A DNA stretch of 64,000 nucleotides from Methylophilus sp. (GCA_030696695.1 JAUYRP010000034.1:310001-374000), one strand, 5' to 3'; shown: positions 25,502-34,255, counted from the stretch's first letter. Translations and numbers: made by a program. The notes: a model not told the origin generated them from the sequence alone.

Positions 25502-26302
25502 TTAAGGCTTTGTTGGTGTTTCTGCTTCAACAATATCTCGATACACATGCCAAGTGGCATGGCCAACAATAGGCATAGTAATGATAAGCCCCACAAAATA
25601 AGTGGCAAACCCAAGGGCAACCAGCAATACAATACAAGCCCCCCAAAGTAGCATGGTGAGGGGGTTTTTGGTGCAGGCGATAATGCTGGCAATGGCGGCG
25701 GTAATGGCGTCTGTTTTACGGCCGGCCATGAGTGGAACAGCCACGACACTAATGGCAAATACTAGCGCGGCAAAAAAGCCGCCAACCGCAAAATACACCA
25801 TGCCGAACACGGGTTGATTAAAGGTGAATACACTCATGATTACTTCGGTTAAGGTGGGGAATACACTGTCTTGAAAATAGAGGGCAAAAATAATCAGCGA
25901 GGCGCGTGCCCATATCAGCAAAATAACGCCTAACACCCCAGCGAATACGCCAACATTGAGCATATTGGTACGCCAAGCGGTAAGGCTGGGTAATAGCTTT
26001 GGTTGTGTGCCTAATTCTAGTTGCCGGCTTAAGTCGTACAGCCCCATGGCCAGAAACGGCCCCAGTAGCAAAAACCCAGTGGCTAGGGCTGGAAACAAGC
26101 CATAAGCTTCATCAAAGACGATTTTCATGACCCAGCCAGCCGCTGCAAAAAATGCCCCGTAAAATAGGCTAGGTAAACCTGATTGACGTGTGTCTTGGAT
26201 GCCTGCTTTTAGCCAACCAAGAATGTTGCTGGGTTTAACGTGGCGGACAACAGGAAAAGTGCTTTGCGGAGGGGGTGCGCTTGGTAGTTCATCATCACTC
26301 AT
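25502..26302 (-). CDS. DUF2189 integral membrane protein
   Basis: 266 residues with a soluble N-tail of about 30 residues and six or more membrane helices, for example near 48-65, 70-92, 118-140, 155-180 and 222-246. PVVRHVKPSNILGWLKAGIQDTRQSGLPSLFYGAFFA and FLLLGPFLAMGLYDLSRQLELG match the DUF2189 family (COG5473), membrane proteins of unknown function. It lies downstream of one of two copies of a 120-base repeat that also precedes the BLUF gene, so both may respond to the same signal. Function unknown. Confidence 0.85.
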   Translation of the reverse strand: MSDDELPSAPPPQSTFPVVRHVKPSNILGWLKAGIQDTRQSGLPSLFYGAFFAAAGWVMKIVFDEAYGLFPALATGFLLLGPFLAMGLYDLSRQLELGTQPKLLPSLTAWRTNMLNVGVFAGVLGVILLIWARASLIIFALYFQDSVFPTLTEVIMSVFTFNQPVFGMVYFAVGGFFAALVFAISVVAVPLMAGRKTDAITAAIASIIACTKNPLTMLLWGACIVLLVALGFATYFVGLIITMPIVGHATWHVYRDIVEAETPTKP

Positions 26303-26351
26303 GGGCTATAGCTCTCATCTTTTGCGGATAGTGGAATAAGCTGAGATTATT

Positions 26352-26471
26352 ATGCGGTAATTTGCATAATTATGAAACCAATGGGGTGATACTTAAAAGC
26401 CACAATAGTGGACAGGCTAGGATTTTGACCTGTTTGTTAAGTTGGTGACTGTGGTTGCGCCGTGTGTTGTA
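26352..26471. repeat. Direct repeat copy 1 (about 120 bp)
   Basis: Runs from ATGCGGTAATTTGCA to GTGTTGTA and is the same as 27138-27258, with a handful of substitutions and one length difference. It lies downstream of the BLUF gene and upstream of the DUF2189 gene. The pair brackets the BLUF gene. It contains no ORF. Confidence 0.85.
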
Positions 26472-26542
26472 TTACGTGCAACCAAGCTCGGTGAGCAGGC
26501 AAATGCGTGCGGCAGTGTTAGTGTTGAGTTGTTAACAATTAC

Positions 26543-27019
26543 TTAAACATGGTGAACATACTGGTATTGATGCGTATTACGCGTTTGCCAGCGCCCCTGA
26601 CGAAAAGCATTAATCAGGGTTTCTGCACGCTCACTATGCATGCCTTCAAAACCAGGGTGCTCTTGATCTAAAAAGTCGGTTAAACCAGTGACGTGCGCTA
26701 ACTCTTCACGGCTAACGTGTTGGTAACCCATGCTCCAATTTGCAAAACCTCGGTCTATAAGGGGCTCTTCAAGAAGCTTCATGACATGATGATGTCGTTT
26801 GTCTTGAGCTATTTTTATGTAAAGCGCATCTACAACATCACGCTCGCCTTCAAGCACTTGAAAAAAAGAGCCTTCCATATAGAGTAGCAAACCAGTGATG
26901 TTGCGCTGGTTGTTATTCACGCGCGCGTGGCTCAGTAAATCAATTAACTCCTGATGCGACATTAAATGGCTAGCAATGCTGGTATAACTCAGCATGAATA
27001 ATTGCGTGTCTTGGTGCAT
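26543..27019 (-). CDS. BLUF domain blue-light sensor
   Basis: 158 residues from the ATG at 27019, which has CAGGGAG six bases upstream; a longer start at 27049 lacks one. The BLUF fold binds FAD: flavin-contacting Tyr in LSYTSIA, Asn/Ile segment NNQRNITGLLLYMEGSFFQVLEG with the key Gln in FFQVLEG, and the WSMGY segment that carries the conserved Trp/Met. The short C-terminal tail (about 50 residues) has no output domain, so it must act on a partner. The gene lies on the same strand downstream of a REC-REC-GGDEF cyclase, a natural candidate partner for light control of c-di-GMP. Partnering is inference. Confidence 0.92.
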   Translation of the reverse strand: MHQDTQLFMLSYTSIASHLMSHQELIDLLSHARVNNNQRNITGLLLYMEGSFFQVLEGERDVVDALYIKIAQDKRHHHVMKLLEEPLIDRGFANWSMGYQHVSREELAHVTGLTDFLDQEHPGFEGMHSERAETLINAFRQGRWQTRNTHQYQYVHHV

Positions 27020-27137
27020 GGCAGCTCCCTGCATTAAACTACATTTCATGTGACTGATTTAATTGCGAAAAGTTCTTTTTTTGGATGCCGTGAAAGTGAA
27101 TCATGTGCATGTAAATAGCGCATGACAATTGAGGGTA

Positions 27138-27258
27138 ATGCGGTAATTTGCACTATTTTGAAACCAATGGGGTGATACTCAAAAGCAACAATAGTGGGCA
27201 AGCCAAGATTTTTGACCTGTTTGTTAAGTTGGTGACTGCGGTTGCGCCATGTGTTGTA
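27138..27258. repeat. Direct repeat copy 2 (about 121 bp)
   Basis: Second copy of 26352-26471 (ATGCGGTAATTTGCA to GTGTTGTA), lying between the GGDEF gene and the BLUF gene in the 345-base gap 27020-27364. The copies differ at about 15 positions, so the duplication is not recent. Nothing else recognisable is in this gap. Confidence 0.85.
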
Positions 27259-27364
27259 AACACAGTACTAAGTGGGCTTGGTTAGTAGTTAGACTGGTAA
27301 ATGGATGCTTTGCACACACCTAATGGAAGCGTAAGTGGTCATGCGGGTGCTTTTGCTAATAACT

Positions 27365-28696
27365 TTAACTAACGTGGCTTAATACCGGCTGGCCGTGGTT
27401 CCATACAATTTTGTTTCGGCCTGATTTTTTGGCAAGGTAGAGGTGTTCATCTGCCAGTTTTAGGGTTTCGTCGATGTTGTTTTTAAGTACGTAGCTGGCA
27501 CCGATACTGATTGTAAATTTAATTTCTTTATCGTCGTACTGCAGGCTGGTGTCCTCGCAGGCTTGCCTTAAGCGCTCTAGCAGCGCTTGTGATTCGTTAA
27601 AATTTTTAGTGGTGAGGATAAAACTAAATTCTTCGCCACCGATGCGGCCGTAGAGGTGCTGCTCGCCTAAATGCTGGTTGAGCATTAAGGTGATATGTTT
27701 AAGGGCGGCGTCACCTGCCTCGTGTCCGTGAATGTCGTTGATGCTTTTAAAAAAGTCGATATCGATAATGCCAACAGCTAGGTGTTTTTTATGTTGGATT
27801 GCCTCTTTCACAATGGGACCAGCTTGAACAAAGAAGTAACGCCGATTAGGTATTTTTGTCAGAAAATCATAGTCGGCAATACGTTGTATTGTTTCTATGT
27901 GATCTAGCATGGATAAGTTTTGGTTTACACGGCAGGTAAGCTCGTCATAAGTGTAGGGTTTAGATATAAAGTCGTTGGCACCGTGTTTTAAAAATTGGGC
28001 AGATAAGTTTTTTCTAACTGAGCTTGAAATACCAATCATGCAGAGTTTGTTTTTACCAGCCAATAAGCGCGCTTTTGCAGTAAAGGTGAGTCCATCCATA
28101 ATAGGCATTTCTGCATCAACTAGGGCTAGTTTTATATCTGGGTGTGCGCTTAGGATAGCGAGCCCTTCTTCTCCATTTTTGGCGTACATCACATTTAAAA
28201 ACTGGGTGTTCAGGTATTGGCCTGTAAGCATTTTTAGGGATTCTGAGTCATCTACAATCAGTACAGTAATCGATTGGTTGAAGTACAGCCTGCCAACGAG
28301 GCTGGCTAGATAGTCGTAGGAGTTAATATCGGCCTTTAGTACATAATCAATCACCCCTTTTGAGGTGAGGTCTTCATGTAAATCTTGGCTAAAATAGCCT
28401 GAAATGGCAATAACAGGCAGCTTCTTTTCATTCAGTAGATCAATAATTTCGCCACTTTTTGCATCGGGTAGGTTTAAATCGCTGATGGCGAGAAAAAAAG
28501 GATCGGTGTCAGACTCTAGTAGTGTTTTTGTCTCTTGATAGTTGTGGGCAATGACTACGTCGCATCCCCATTTGTCATGCAATAATGACTGGGTCATCAT
28601 TGCAATAGAGTGTTGATCTTCGACAATAAGAATACGACACCCAGCCATGATGCTTTGGTGTGATTGCGGTCTGTCTTGATTGCGCACGGTCGCCAT
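27365..28696 (-). CDS. REC-REC-GGDEF response regulator (diguanylate cyclase)
   Basis: 443 residues. Two receiver domains come first: phospho-Asp in AISDLNLPDAKSGE (near residue 72) and in LALVDAEMPIMDG (near 194). A GGDEF domain follows (IGGEEFSFIL) with DIDFFKSINDIHGHEAGD, so the active site looks intact. The inhibitory RxxD site is not evident before GGEEF (GEQH region). It makes c-di-GMP when phosphorylated, in the style of PleD. No cognate kinase gene is adjacent. The downstream BLUF gene on the same strand may feed light signals to it. Confidence 0.92.
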   Translation of the reverse strand: MATVRNQDRPQSHQSIMAGCRILIVEDQHSIAMMTQSLLHDKWGCDVVIAHNYQETKTLLESDTDPFFLAISDLNLPDAKSGEIIDLLNEKKLPVIAISGYFSQDLHEDLTSKGVIDYVLKADINSYDYLASLVGRLYFNQSITVLIVDDSESLKMLTGQYLNTQFLNVMYAKNGEEGLAILSAHPDIKLALVDAEMPIMDGLTFTAKARLLAGKNKLCMIGISSSVRKNLSAQFLKHGANDFISKPYTYDELTCRVNQNLSMLDHIETIQRIADYDFLTKIPNRRYFFVQAGPIVKEAIQHKKHLAVGIIDIDFFKSINDIHGHEAGDAALKHITLMLNQHLGEQHLYGRIGGEEFSFILTTKNFNESQALLERLRQACEDTSLQYDDKEIKFTISIGASYVLKNNIDETLKLADEHLYLAKKSGRNKIVWNHGQPVLSHVS

Positions 28697-28893
28697 ATTG
28701 GAATATTAACTTTAGATGTAGGCAAGTAATTGGTGAAGATGGAGCCCATAAATGCCCTTGTTTTAATATTTGCCTTGTTTAAAAGTTGGCATAAGCCTTG
28801 TCGCATGGCGATAAGCTTGCTATACGAACGCTTTACACATACACATAACGTTAATCAGCTATTAGCATTCACAAACCACTAAAAGGCGCCGCG

Positions 28894-29151
28894 ATGACTG
28901 AACGGCATGTGCACAAAAGTAGTGTGATGATTGCGTTAAGGTTACTGGTGTTGATGGTACTGGTACTGGCTATACCCATTGGTCATCGTCTGGGGGTGCG
29001 TTCAACCTCAATAAAAAATTGCGCGCCTTGCAAAGAGCATATTTGCACGTTGTTATCTTCATTGCTTGGCATGTTGGCACTGATGCTGAAGCATATCACC
29101 ATAAGCGGGCGCATGTTGGCTAGCGTTTGCGCCCGTGTAAGGAATGATTAG
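28894..29151 (+). pseudogene. Truncated copy of DUF4239 gene
   Basis: The first 65 codons (to base 29088) are close to the intact gene at 31676-32461 (for example SSVMIAL, VLMVL, RSTSIKNCAPCKEHI, LLGMLALML), and the upstream bases are also similar (TTTAC...CATACAC...A). After ACTGATGCTG the similarity stops and the frame runs into unrelated sequence with an early stop. This is a degraded duplicate 2.8 kb from the full copy. It is probably not functional, though the first two hydrophobic stretches could still be translated. Confidence 0.75.
29106..29135. terminator. Hairpin, possible terminator
   Basis: CGGGCGCA (29106-29113) and TGCGCCCG (29128-29135) form an eight-base stem with a 14-base loop, downstream of the lipoprotein gene that ends at 29159 on the minus strand. 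No clear T-run follows on either strand, so the terminator role is doubtful. Confidence 0.35.
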
Positions 29152-29158
29152 GTTACGA

Positions 29159-29824
29159 TTATTGTGGCGCAAAGGGCAAGGCAGATTTGTGCACGATGAT
29201 GCGTAATTTTCCATCTTTGCCTTTTTTAAACACCCACGTTTTATCCACCATGACTTCATTGCCGTCCTTGTCTGTAACCCACACATTGCCCATGGTGATG
29301 GCCACAGAACCATAAATTTGTATGCCTTGGTTATTTTCCCCTGCGTTGTCATAGCGGGCTTTTACCCAAGGTTTAAGTGCAAACCCTTTGTCATCGGGGT
29401 AATCTGGGTCGCCCCCTACAAAATAGGCTAATGCGCCTTTCTTATCATTTCTGAAGGTTTGCGGGCCAAACGCCAGCGTAGGTTTAAAAAACACTTTGCC
29501 ATGGTCGTAGTTATAAGCTTCAGTCAATACTTGCTCGGCAAAGGCTTTGTAGTCGCCACCTTCTTCTTTTATCTGGCCAATTTTAACTAGCGCATCACAC
29601 CATGCTTGTTGTACTGCGTTTACTTCGTCGTAGGTGATGATATCTTGCGCGCCCTCTTCAACATAAACTAAGCCCAAGTCGTTAATCACTTGTTGCACTT
29701 TTTCATTGGCTTGGCTGGTTTGCTGCGCCGCTGGTTGACTTGCAGGCTCGGTTGGTGGCTGGTTGCACGCCGTTAGAAAAAAGGTGGATATCAGGACTGT
29801 TAACGCGATGACTTTACTTTTCAT
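29159..29824 (-). CDS. Exported lipoprotein with SnoaL/NTF2-like appearance
   Basis: 221 residues starting at the ATG at 29824. The signal peptide ends in a lipobox (FFLTAC, Cys near residue 20). A 45-residue Ala/Gln/Pro-rich linker is followed by a globular domain (DEVNAVQQAWCDALVKIGQI, YNYDHGKVFFKPTLAF, GALAYFVGGDPDYPDDKGFALKPW, TWVFKKGKDGKLRIIVHKSALPF). The last part looks like the SnoaL/NTF2-like fold of proteins that are often mislabelled phosphoribosyl-AMP cyclohydrolase. I cannot give a substrate. It is the last gene of a small minus-strand row after the secreted 97-aa protein. Confidence 0.7.
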   Translation of the reverse strand: MKSKVIALTVLISTFFLTACNQPPTEPASQPAAQQTSQANEKVQQVINDLGLVYVEEGAQDIITYDEVNAVQQAWCDALVKIGQIKEEGGDYKAFAEQVLTEAYNYDHGKVFFKPTLAFGPQTFRNDKKGALAYFVGGDPDYPDDKGFALKPWVKARYDNAGENNQGIQIYGSVAITMGNVWVTDKDGNEVMVDKTWVFKKGKDGKLRIIVHKSALPFAPQ

Positions 29825-29899
29825 GCAGAGGGTTCCTTTGCGTGTGTGTTGGATTGGAGTGGTATGGTGTGATGTGGGCAATGTTTTGCCCACACGTAA

Positions 29900-30193
29900 T
29901 TAATAATAGGGGCGTTTAGCTATTCTTTGGAGTTTTAGCTGGTGTTGGTTGCGTGTATTTTTGTTCACCGCAGACGCCTCATTGTTTGAGTCATCTGAGC
30001 TTTGGTTGGCGATTTTAGTTGCGCCTTGCCATTCTGAATCTGGTTGTGTGGGTTGGCCTTTTTCTTGCGATGCATGGTAAGTACGTTTTGACATAAAGTG
30101 AAGGTTGAGATTATTAGGCGCTTCTGCTTGTGCCAAACCTGTGCTTGATAACATGATGGCGCTTACAAGGCTTGCTATGTTTAAACGGTGCAT
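29900..30193 (-). CDS. Small secreted protein of unknown function
   Basis: 97 residues from the ATG at 30193, which has GGAGA six bases before it; an in-frame ATG at 30205 lacks this site. A signal peptide ends near AQA|EAP. The mature protein (about 70 residues) is hydrophilic, without Cys, and rich in N, Q, S and K. No family is recognised. It lies 75 bases upstream of the lipoprotein gene and 120 bases downstream of the methyltransferase gene, all on the minus strand. Confidence 0.65.
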   Translation of the reverse strand: MHRLNIASLVSAIMLSSTGLAQAEAPNNLNLHFMSKRTYHASQEKGQPTQPDSEWQGATKIANQSSDDSNNEASAVNKNTRNQHQLKLQRIAKRPYY

Positions 30194-30313
30194 AATGGTC
30201 TCCATTTTGTTAAGAAAGAGGTGTTAATTGTTGCAATGTGCTGATAGCGGGTTTAGCTGAGGGTTTGCGCATTACACCCTGTATAGTGTTGGTGGATAGA
30301 TGCGCATATGTGG

Positions 30314-31153
30314 TCATGGCGTATTCGGGTTTACCAAAATTTTTTCTAAGGCAATGAGACGATACTCAAAGGTATCGGCAAAATTTGATGCGCGGTTTCT
30401 TGGGTGGCCTAAGCGGTCTAGGTAACGTCCTAGTATTTTTTCTGCCAGCCATGCTCGAATTGGTGCATGCGCTTTCACCTGTGCGCGAATATCTGATAGT
30501 AGAGGGGCTACATGGTTGGTTTGTAGGTGATCAAGTAATTGAAATGTAGGTGTGATGAATGCTGTCATATCATCGTCGCGCACCACACGGAATGCATTTT
30601 GTCGTGCTAACGCATCCAAAAACGCAGCATGCGTGCCTCGGGTGCCTTGTTCTGCCGCTTTGGTATCTTTGGATTCACGACGGAAATAATCAAAAATCAC
30701 CACACCGCGCTGTGATAGTTTGGCTGACTTGACCAAGGCTGTTTGTAAGTCGATATAGTGAAAGCTTTCAGCAAACATACAGATATCAAACACCTCGTTG
30801 CTGTCAAAATCTTCAAATTTTCTGGTGTAAACAGCGGTTTTGGTGGGCAATTTTGCACGTGCTAATTGGTTCATGGTCTCAGATGGGCAGATGCACGTCA
30901 TTGCATACCCGTAGCGCGATAAATGGAGAGCAATTGCACCAGTACCAGACCCTACGTCAAGAATGCGCTTAGTATCTGCTGGAAAGGCGGATACAAGGTG
31001 GTCGACAAAATCTGCTTGCGCCTTACCAAGAGCGGATAACGAAACGACGTTTGGTAGGCCCTTAGGCCAAAATCCATAATGCAAAAACCCATCGCCAAAG
31101 ACTAATTCCGATAGTCTTGCTACTACATTGAGTTCATCTACTTTTTTTTGCAT
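30314..31153 (-). CDS. Class I SAM-dependent methyltransferase
   Basis: 279 residues. Motif I (ILDVGSGTGAIALHLSRYG, near 64-82) and post-I (CICPSETMNQLARAK) identify the Rossmann methyltransferase fold. SFHYIDLQTALVKSAKLSQRGVVIFDYF fits motifs IV-V. The N-terminal segment (FGDGFLHYGFWPKG) resembles methyltransferases of small molecules such as quinone or sterol types, but the substrate is unknown. No partner pathway genes are nearby. Confidence 0.85.
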   Translation of the reverse strand: MQKKVDELNVVARLSELVFGDGFLHYGFWPKGLPNVVSLSALGKAQADFVDHLVSAFPADTKRILDVGSGTGAIALHLSRYGYAMTCICPSETMNQLARAKLPTKTAVYTRKFEDFDSNEVFDICMFAESFHYIDLQTALVKSAKLSQRGVVIFDYFRRESKDTKAAEQGTRGTHAAFLDALARQNAFRVVRDDDMTAFITPTFQLLDHLQTNHVAPLLSDIRAQVKAHAPIRAWLAEKILGRYLDRLGHPRNRASNFADTFEYRLIALEKILVNPNTP

Positions 31154-31675
31154 ACGGCACGGTTTCTTTTAAGCTAGGCTCCATAAATTAAATGCGTTTT
31201 AATTTATTGGGATGGGCGTATAAACGTTTAAAAACAATACCTGTATTTGTTGGATAATAAAAATATATTTATATTAATAAAACGTTCTTTTTAACAGCTG
31301 TTTTAAGGTGGGCTCGTTTATAGTCCGCAAAATACTCAGGCGCCAATGCGGCGCGTCGTTACTGGCCTAGCTCTATAAGCATAGGTAGTATCACTATCGC
31401 GGAAAGGCGCCATGAAGGTGAAGCTTAACACCTCAACTATCCCGTTTTTTAATCCTGTTAGGCCGTTAAGTGGTGCCTTTAAATAAGTCCTCAGCAACTA
31501 GTTCTTGCTGTAGAAATTGCCAAACCAGTAAAGCGTTTAGAAACCCTAAGCACGCAATATGGAGTAAATGTACGACGTGTATTGAGTTGTTGCTAAATAG
31601 CATGAATGGCTGGCATTGCTTACATAAGTGTTTTACGCATACACTTATCGAAAAAACTCAATATAAGGCTCTAGT
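31154..31675. other. 522-base gene-free region
   Basis: AT-rich, no convincing ORF. It holds an A/T hairpin (ATAAATTAAA at 31183-31192 and TTTAATTTAT at 31198-31207, tetraloop-like spacer), upstream of the methyltransferase gene. Further right is a GC-richer island near 31338-31420 with repeated GGCGCC. Near 31630-31665 lies TTTTACGCATACACTTATCG, related to the region before the truncated copy at 28894, which suggests a duplicated promoter region for the DUF4239 gene. Confidence 0.4.
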
Positions 31676-32461
31676 ATGTCTGAACTCATGTACACAAAAA
31701 GTAGTGTGATGATTGCGTTAACGTTACTGGTGTTGATGGTACTGGCTATACGCATTGGTCATCATCTGGGGGCACGCTCAACCTCTATAAAAAATTGCGC
31801 GCCATGCAAAGAGCATATTTCCACGTTGCTATCTTCCGTGCTTGGCATGTTGGCACTGATGCTGGGGTTTTCGTTCAGCATTGCGTTAGAGCGCCACAGT
31901 AGTCGCAGTGAGGCAGTGGTGGACGAGTCTAACGCGATTGGCACGGCTTATATGCGAGTGGCTTTGTTACCGCAGGCGGAGCAGGCGGAATTACAGGACT
32001 TATTTGCACGTTATCTGCAAGTAAGGCTAGACGAATCCAAACTTACCCTTGCACAGGCTGCGGTGCGGGAAACCTTGAACCAGAACACAAACCAATTGCA
32101 GATGCAGTTGTGGAATAAAGCGATGAAGGTAGCGGCTGCGGACCCGAATCCTGTGCGTGTTGGCCTATTTGTTCAGGCGCTGAATGAGATGATCGATGCT
32201 TATGGGAAACGTTATGCAGAGTTGAATCGACACATACCTGAACTGGTATTATTGCTGCTGTACGGCGCATTGATCATTTCTGGCGGTATGTTGGGGTATT
32301 CTGCAGGCGTTAGTGAGCATAAGCCTTCGAATGCAGTATTTGTGATGTTATCCCTGGTGGTGCTGTTGATGTATGTGGTGATTGATTTAGACAGACCCCG
32401 CCGCGGCCTAATTGTTATTAACCAAGCCCCTATGGAAAGCTTGCGCACTATGATGAAATAA
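31676..32461 (+). CDS. DUF4239 (bestrophin-like domain) membrane protein
   Basis: 261 residues, intact. Two N-terminal helices (near 9-27 and 49-70), a long soluble middle with coiled-coil potential (residues 74-175, DLFARYLQVRLDESKL), then helices near 188-210 and 218-237. The pattern and the end (VIDLDRPRRGLIVINQAPMESL) match the DUF4239 family, named bestrophin-like domain in databases. It faces the true bestrophin gene across a shared terminator. Function unknown, but the pairing suggests ion flux. A truncated copy exists at 28894. Confidence 0.85.
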   Translation: MSELMYTKSSVMIALTLLVLMVLAIRIGHHLGARSTSIKNCAPCKEHISTLLSSVLGMLALMLGFSFSIALERHSSRSEAVVDESNAIGTAYMRVALLPQAEQAELQDLFARYLQVRLDESKLTLAQAAVRETLNQNTNQLQMQLWNKAMKVAAADPNPVRVGLFVQALNEMIDAYGKRYAELNRHIPELVLLLLYGALIISGGMLGYSAGVSEHKPSNAVFVMLSLVVLLMYVVIDLDRPRRGLIVINQAPMESLRTMMK

Positions 32462-32477
32462 GTGGTTTTTCAAGACC

Positions 32478-32507
32478 ATTGGGCGGACTTCATGCAGTCC
32501 GCCTAAT
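32478..32507. terminator. Bidirectional terminator hairpin
   Basis: CATTGGGCGGACT (32478-32490) and AGTCCGCCTAATG (32496-32507) pair over 12-13 bases with one G-T wobble and a short loop. It lies between two converging genes (DUF4239 and bestrophin), so it can terminate both. Confidence 0.6.
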
Positions 32508-32517
32508 GAATAGACAG

Positions 32518-33384
32518 TTATGAAAGCAACTCTTCCACATGCTTCTTAATATTCGCTGCAATCTTCTTGGTAGGTAAGTCGTTGTCATCACCACCAAACG
32601 GGTCTTCAATTTCTTCCGCAATGAGTTCTAAACTAGCCAATACATAAAAAATAAATACTACGATTGGTATAACGTAATAACCCAGGCTAAACACATAGCC
32701 AAATGGCAATGTCATGATGTAGAAGAAGATGAATTTTTTAATAAACGCACTGTATGAATACGGGATAGGTGTGTTTTTAATGCGTTCGCAAGCGCCACAA
32801 ATATCGGTAAACGATTGCAGCTCAGCGTTGATGATATAAAACTGTTCACCTGTGATTTTGCTGGTTGTGTAGAGATCGTTCGCTTTTTGAAACAATTGCT
32901 TAGCTATTTGGTTGGGTTGGTGCTTGCGGTGGTCTATGGCTAAATCCAAGCCTTCAAACAACACTTTACTGACTTCTTCATTGGATAAATGTTGTGAAAG
33001 CACTGATGCATACACAGGAATAGCATTTTTGAAGAAATCGCGGTCACTTTCCTCAGACAAATACGCAGACAGTTTAAGCGCTAGGTTGCGGCTGTTGTTG
33101 ACTAGATTGCCCCAAAGTTTTCTGCCTTCCCACCAGCGCTCATACGCGGTGTTAGTTCTGTAAGCCAGTAATAAAGACAATACAAACCCCACCGTGCTGT
33201 GCATTAATGGAATATTTTTTACATGGCTTTTATCGGATAGTTTCCAAAACTCTATTTCCAAATAAGCAATGCCACCTGCATACAAACCAATGAAAATCAT
33301 CATGGGAATGAGTCTGCGAAAGGTATCCGCCTCATGAAAACGGAAGATAAAAGTAATCCAGTCTTTTGGGTTGTATTGAATCAT
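32518..33384 (-). CDS. Bestrophin family anion channel
   Basis: 288 residues. Inner membrane protein of the bestrophin/UPF0187 (YneE) family, proven in some bacteria to be ion channels. Recognised by FRFHEADTFRRLIPMM at the start, LSLLLAYRTNTAYERWWEGRKLW, IKNTPIPYSYSAFIKKF, and the C-terminal EEIEDPFGGDDNDLP. The length is normal. A decayed copy of its 3' end lies at 24058. It converges on the DUF4239 gene, whose product may be a partner. Confidence 0.93.
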   Translation of the reverse strand: MIQYNPKDWITFIFRFHEADTFRRLIPMMIFIGLYAGGIAYLEIEFWKLSDKSHVKNIPLMHSTVGFVLSLLLAYRTNTAYERWWEGRKLWGNLVNNSRNLALKLSAYLSEESDRDFFKNAIPVYASVLSQHLSNEEVSKVLFEGLDLAIDHRKHQPNQIAKQLFQKANDLYTTSKITGEQFYIINAELQSFTDICGACERIKNTPIPYSYSAFIKKFIFFYIMTLPFGYVFSLGYYVIPIVVFIFYVLASLELIAEEIEDPFGGDDNDLPTKKIAANIKKHVEELLS

Positions 33385-33681
33385 GTTGTGATGTGAAGTT
33401 TATTGAAAGTCTTGAGCCAGTTTACCATGGCAGGCCTACTCGAAATATGAATTACGCCAGACTGTTAGTTGTTTTGTAGCGCCTTGATGCCTGACACATT
33501 AGATGTGGCTACTTGCTATAAATACTCACCTTAACAGGGCGGCTTAAGCAAAGCAGATGTGCCAAGCAATTAGAAAATTCATGTATATTTCCATACCATT
33601 CGCTGCGCCCTTGAGGGTGTAGAGGGTGCTACTTAAAATGAATGTTTTTATTAAATTGCTCACATATAAGAAAGAACAAAA

Positions 33682-34141
33682 ATGAATAAAAAAAACGATG
33701 TTGGTTGCTTTAAGTACGTTGCTGGTGGTGGGTTGTGCTTCAGTCCCGATGGAAACAACCGATAAAGCCACTGCAGCAAAGCAATTTGCGCCACCGCCTG
33801 AAGGGAAAGCAGGTTTGTATATTTATCGCTATGGTTCGTTTGGTGCGGCGCTTAAGAAGGATGTATGGATAGATGGAGAGTGCTTAGGGGAAACTGCGCG
33901 CAATGTGTTCTTTTATGAGCAGGTTGCAGGGAATCAGGAGCATAAAATCTCTACAGAATCTGAATTCTCACCCAATGATTTGTTGGTGAAAACAGAAAGC
34001 GGTAAAAACTATTTCATTCAGCAGTACATTAAATTTGGCGTGGCAGTGGGTGGTGCTGGCTTAAAGCTAGTGGATGAGGCCGAAGGTAAAAAACAAGTGG
34101 AAGGTTTAGGCTTAGCCATGAAAGGGCATTGTAGTAAGTAG
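33682..34141 (+). CDS. DUF2846-type lipoprotein, probable frameshift in poly-A tract
   Basis: From 33698 the frame encodes 147 residues, MLVALSTLLVVGCAS then a DUF2846-like domain (GLYIYRYGSFGAALKKDVWIDGECLGETARNVFFYEQV). The ATG at 33682 is followed by eight A and lies in another frame. With seven A it would read M-N-K-K-T joined to MLVALSTLLVVGC, an ideal lipoprotein signal. As read, the start at 33698 has a lipobox (VVGC) but no basic head and no ribosome site. Either a sequencing error, a real mutation, or slippage in the A-run. Otherwise intact. Function of DUF2846 is unknown. Confidence 0.7.
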
Positions 34142-34166
34142 ATTTAGCCTTATTGCCTAAAATATT

Positions 34167-34194
34167 ATCAATGGGGTTGTGTGACCCCATTGAT
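34167..34194. terminator. Terminator hairpin after DUF2846 gene
   Basis: ATCAATGGGGT (34167-34177) and ACCCCATTGAT (34184-34194): 11-base perfect stem, six-base loop, followed by TTTC. It lies 26 bases after the stop. Confidence 0.6.
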
Positions 34195-34255
34195 TTCAAA
34201 AAATTAGATTAACTCATCACAATTAAACAAATACGCCTTACATGCATTCAAACAT

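Noticed and set aside
31470-31709. 79-codon frame in the gene-free region before DUF4239
   Set aside because: Cys/Lys-rich composition, no ribosome site, and it overlaps the DUF4239 start region.
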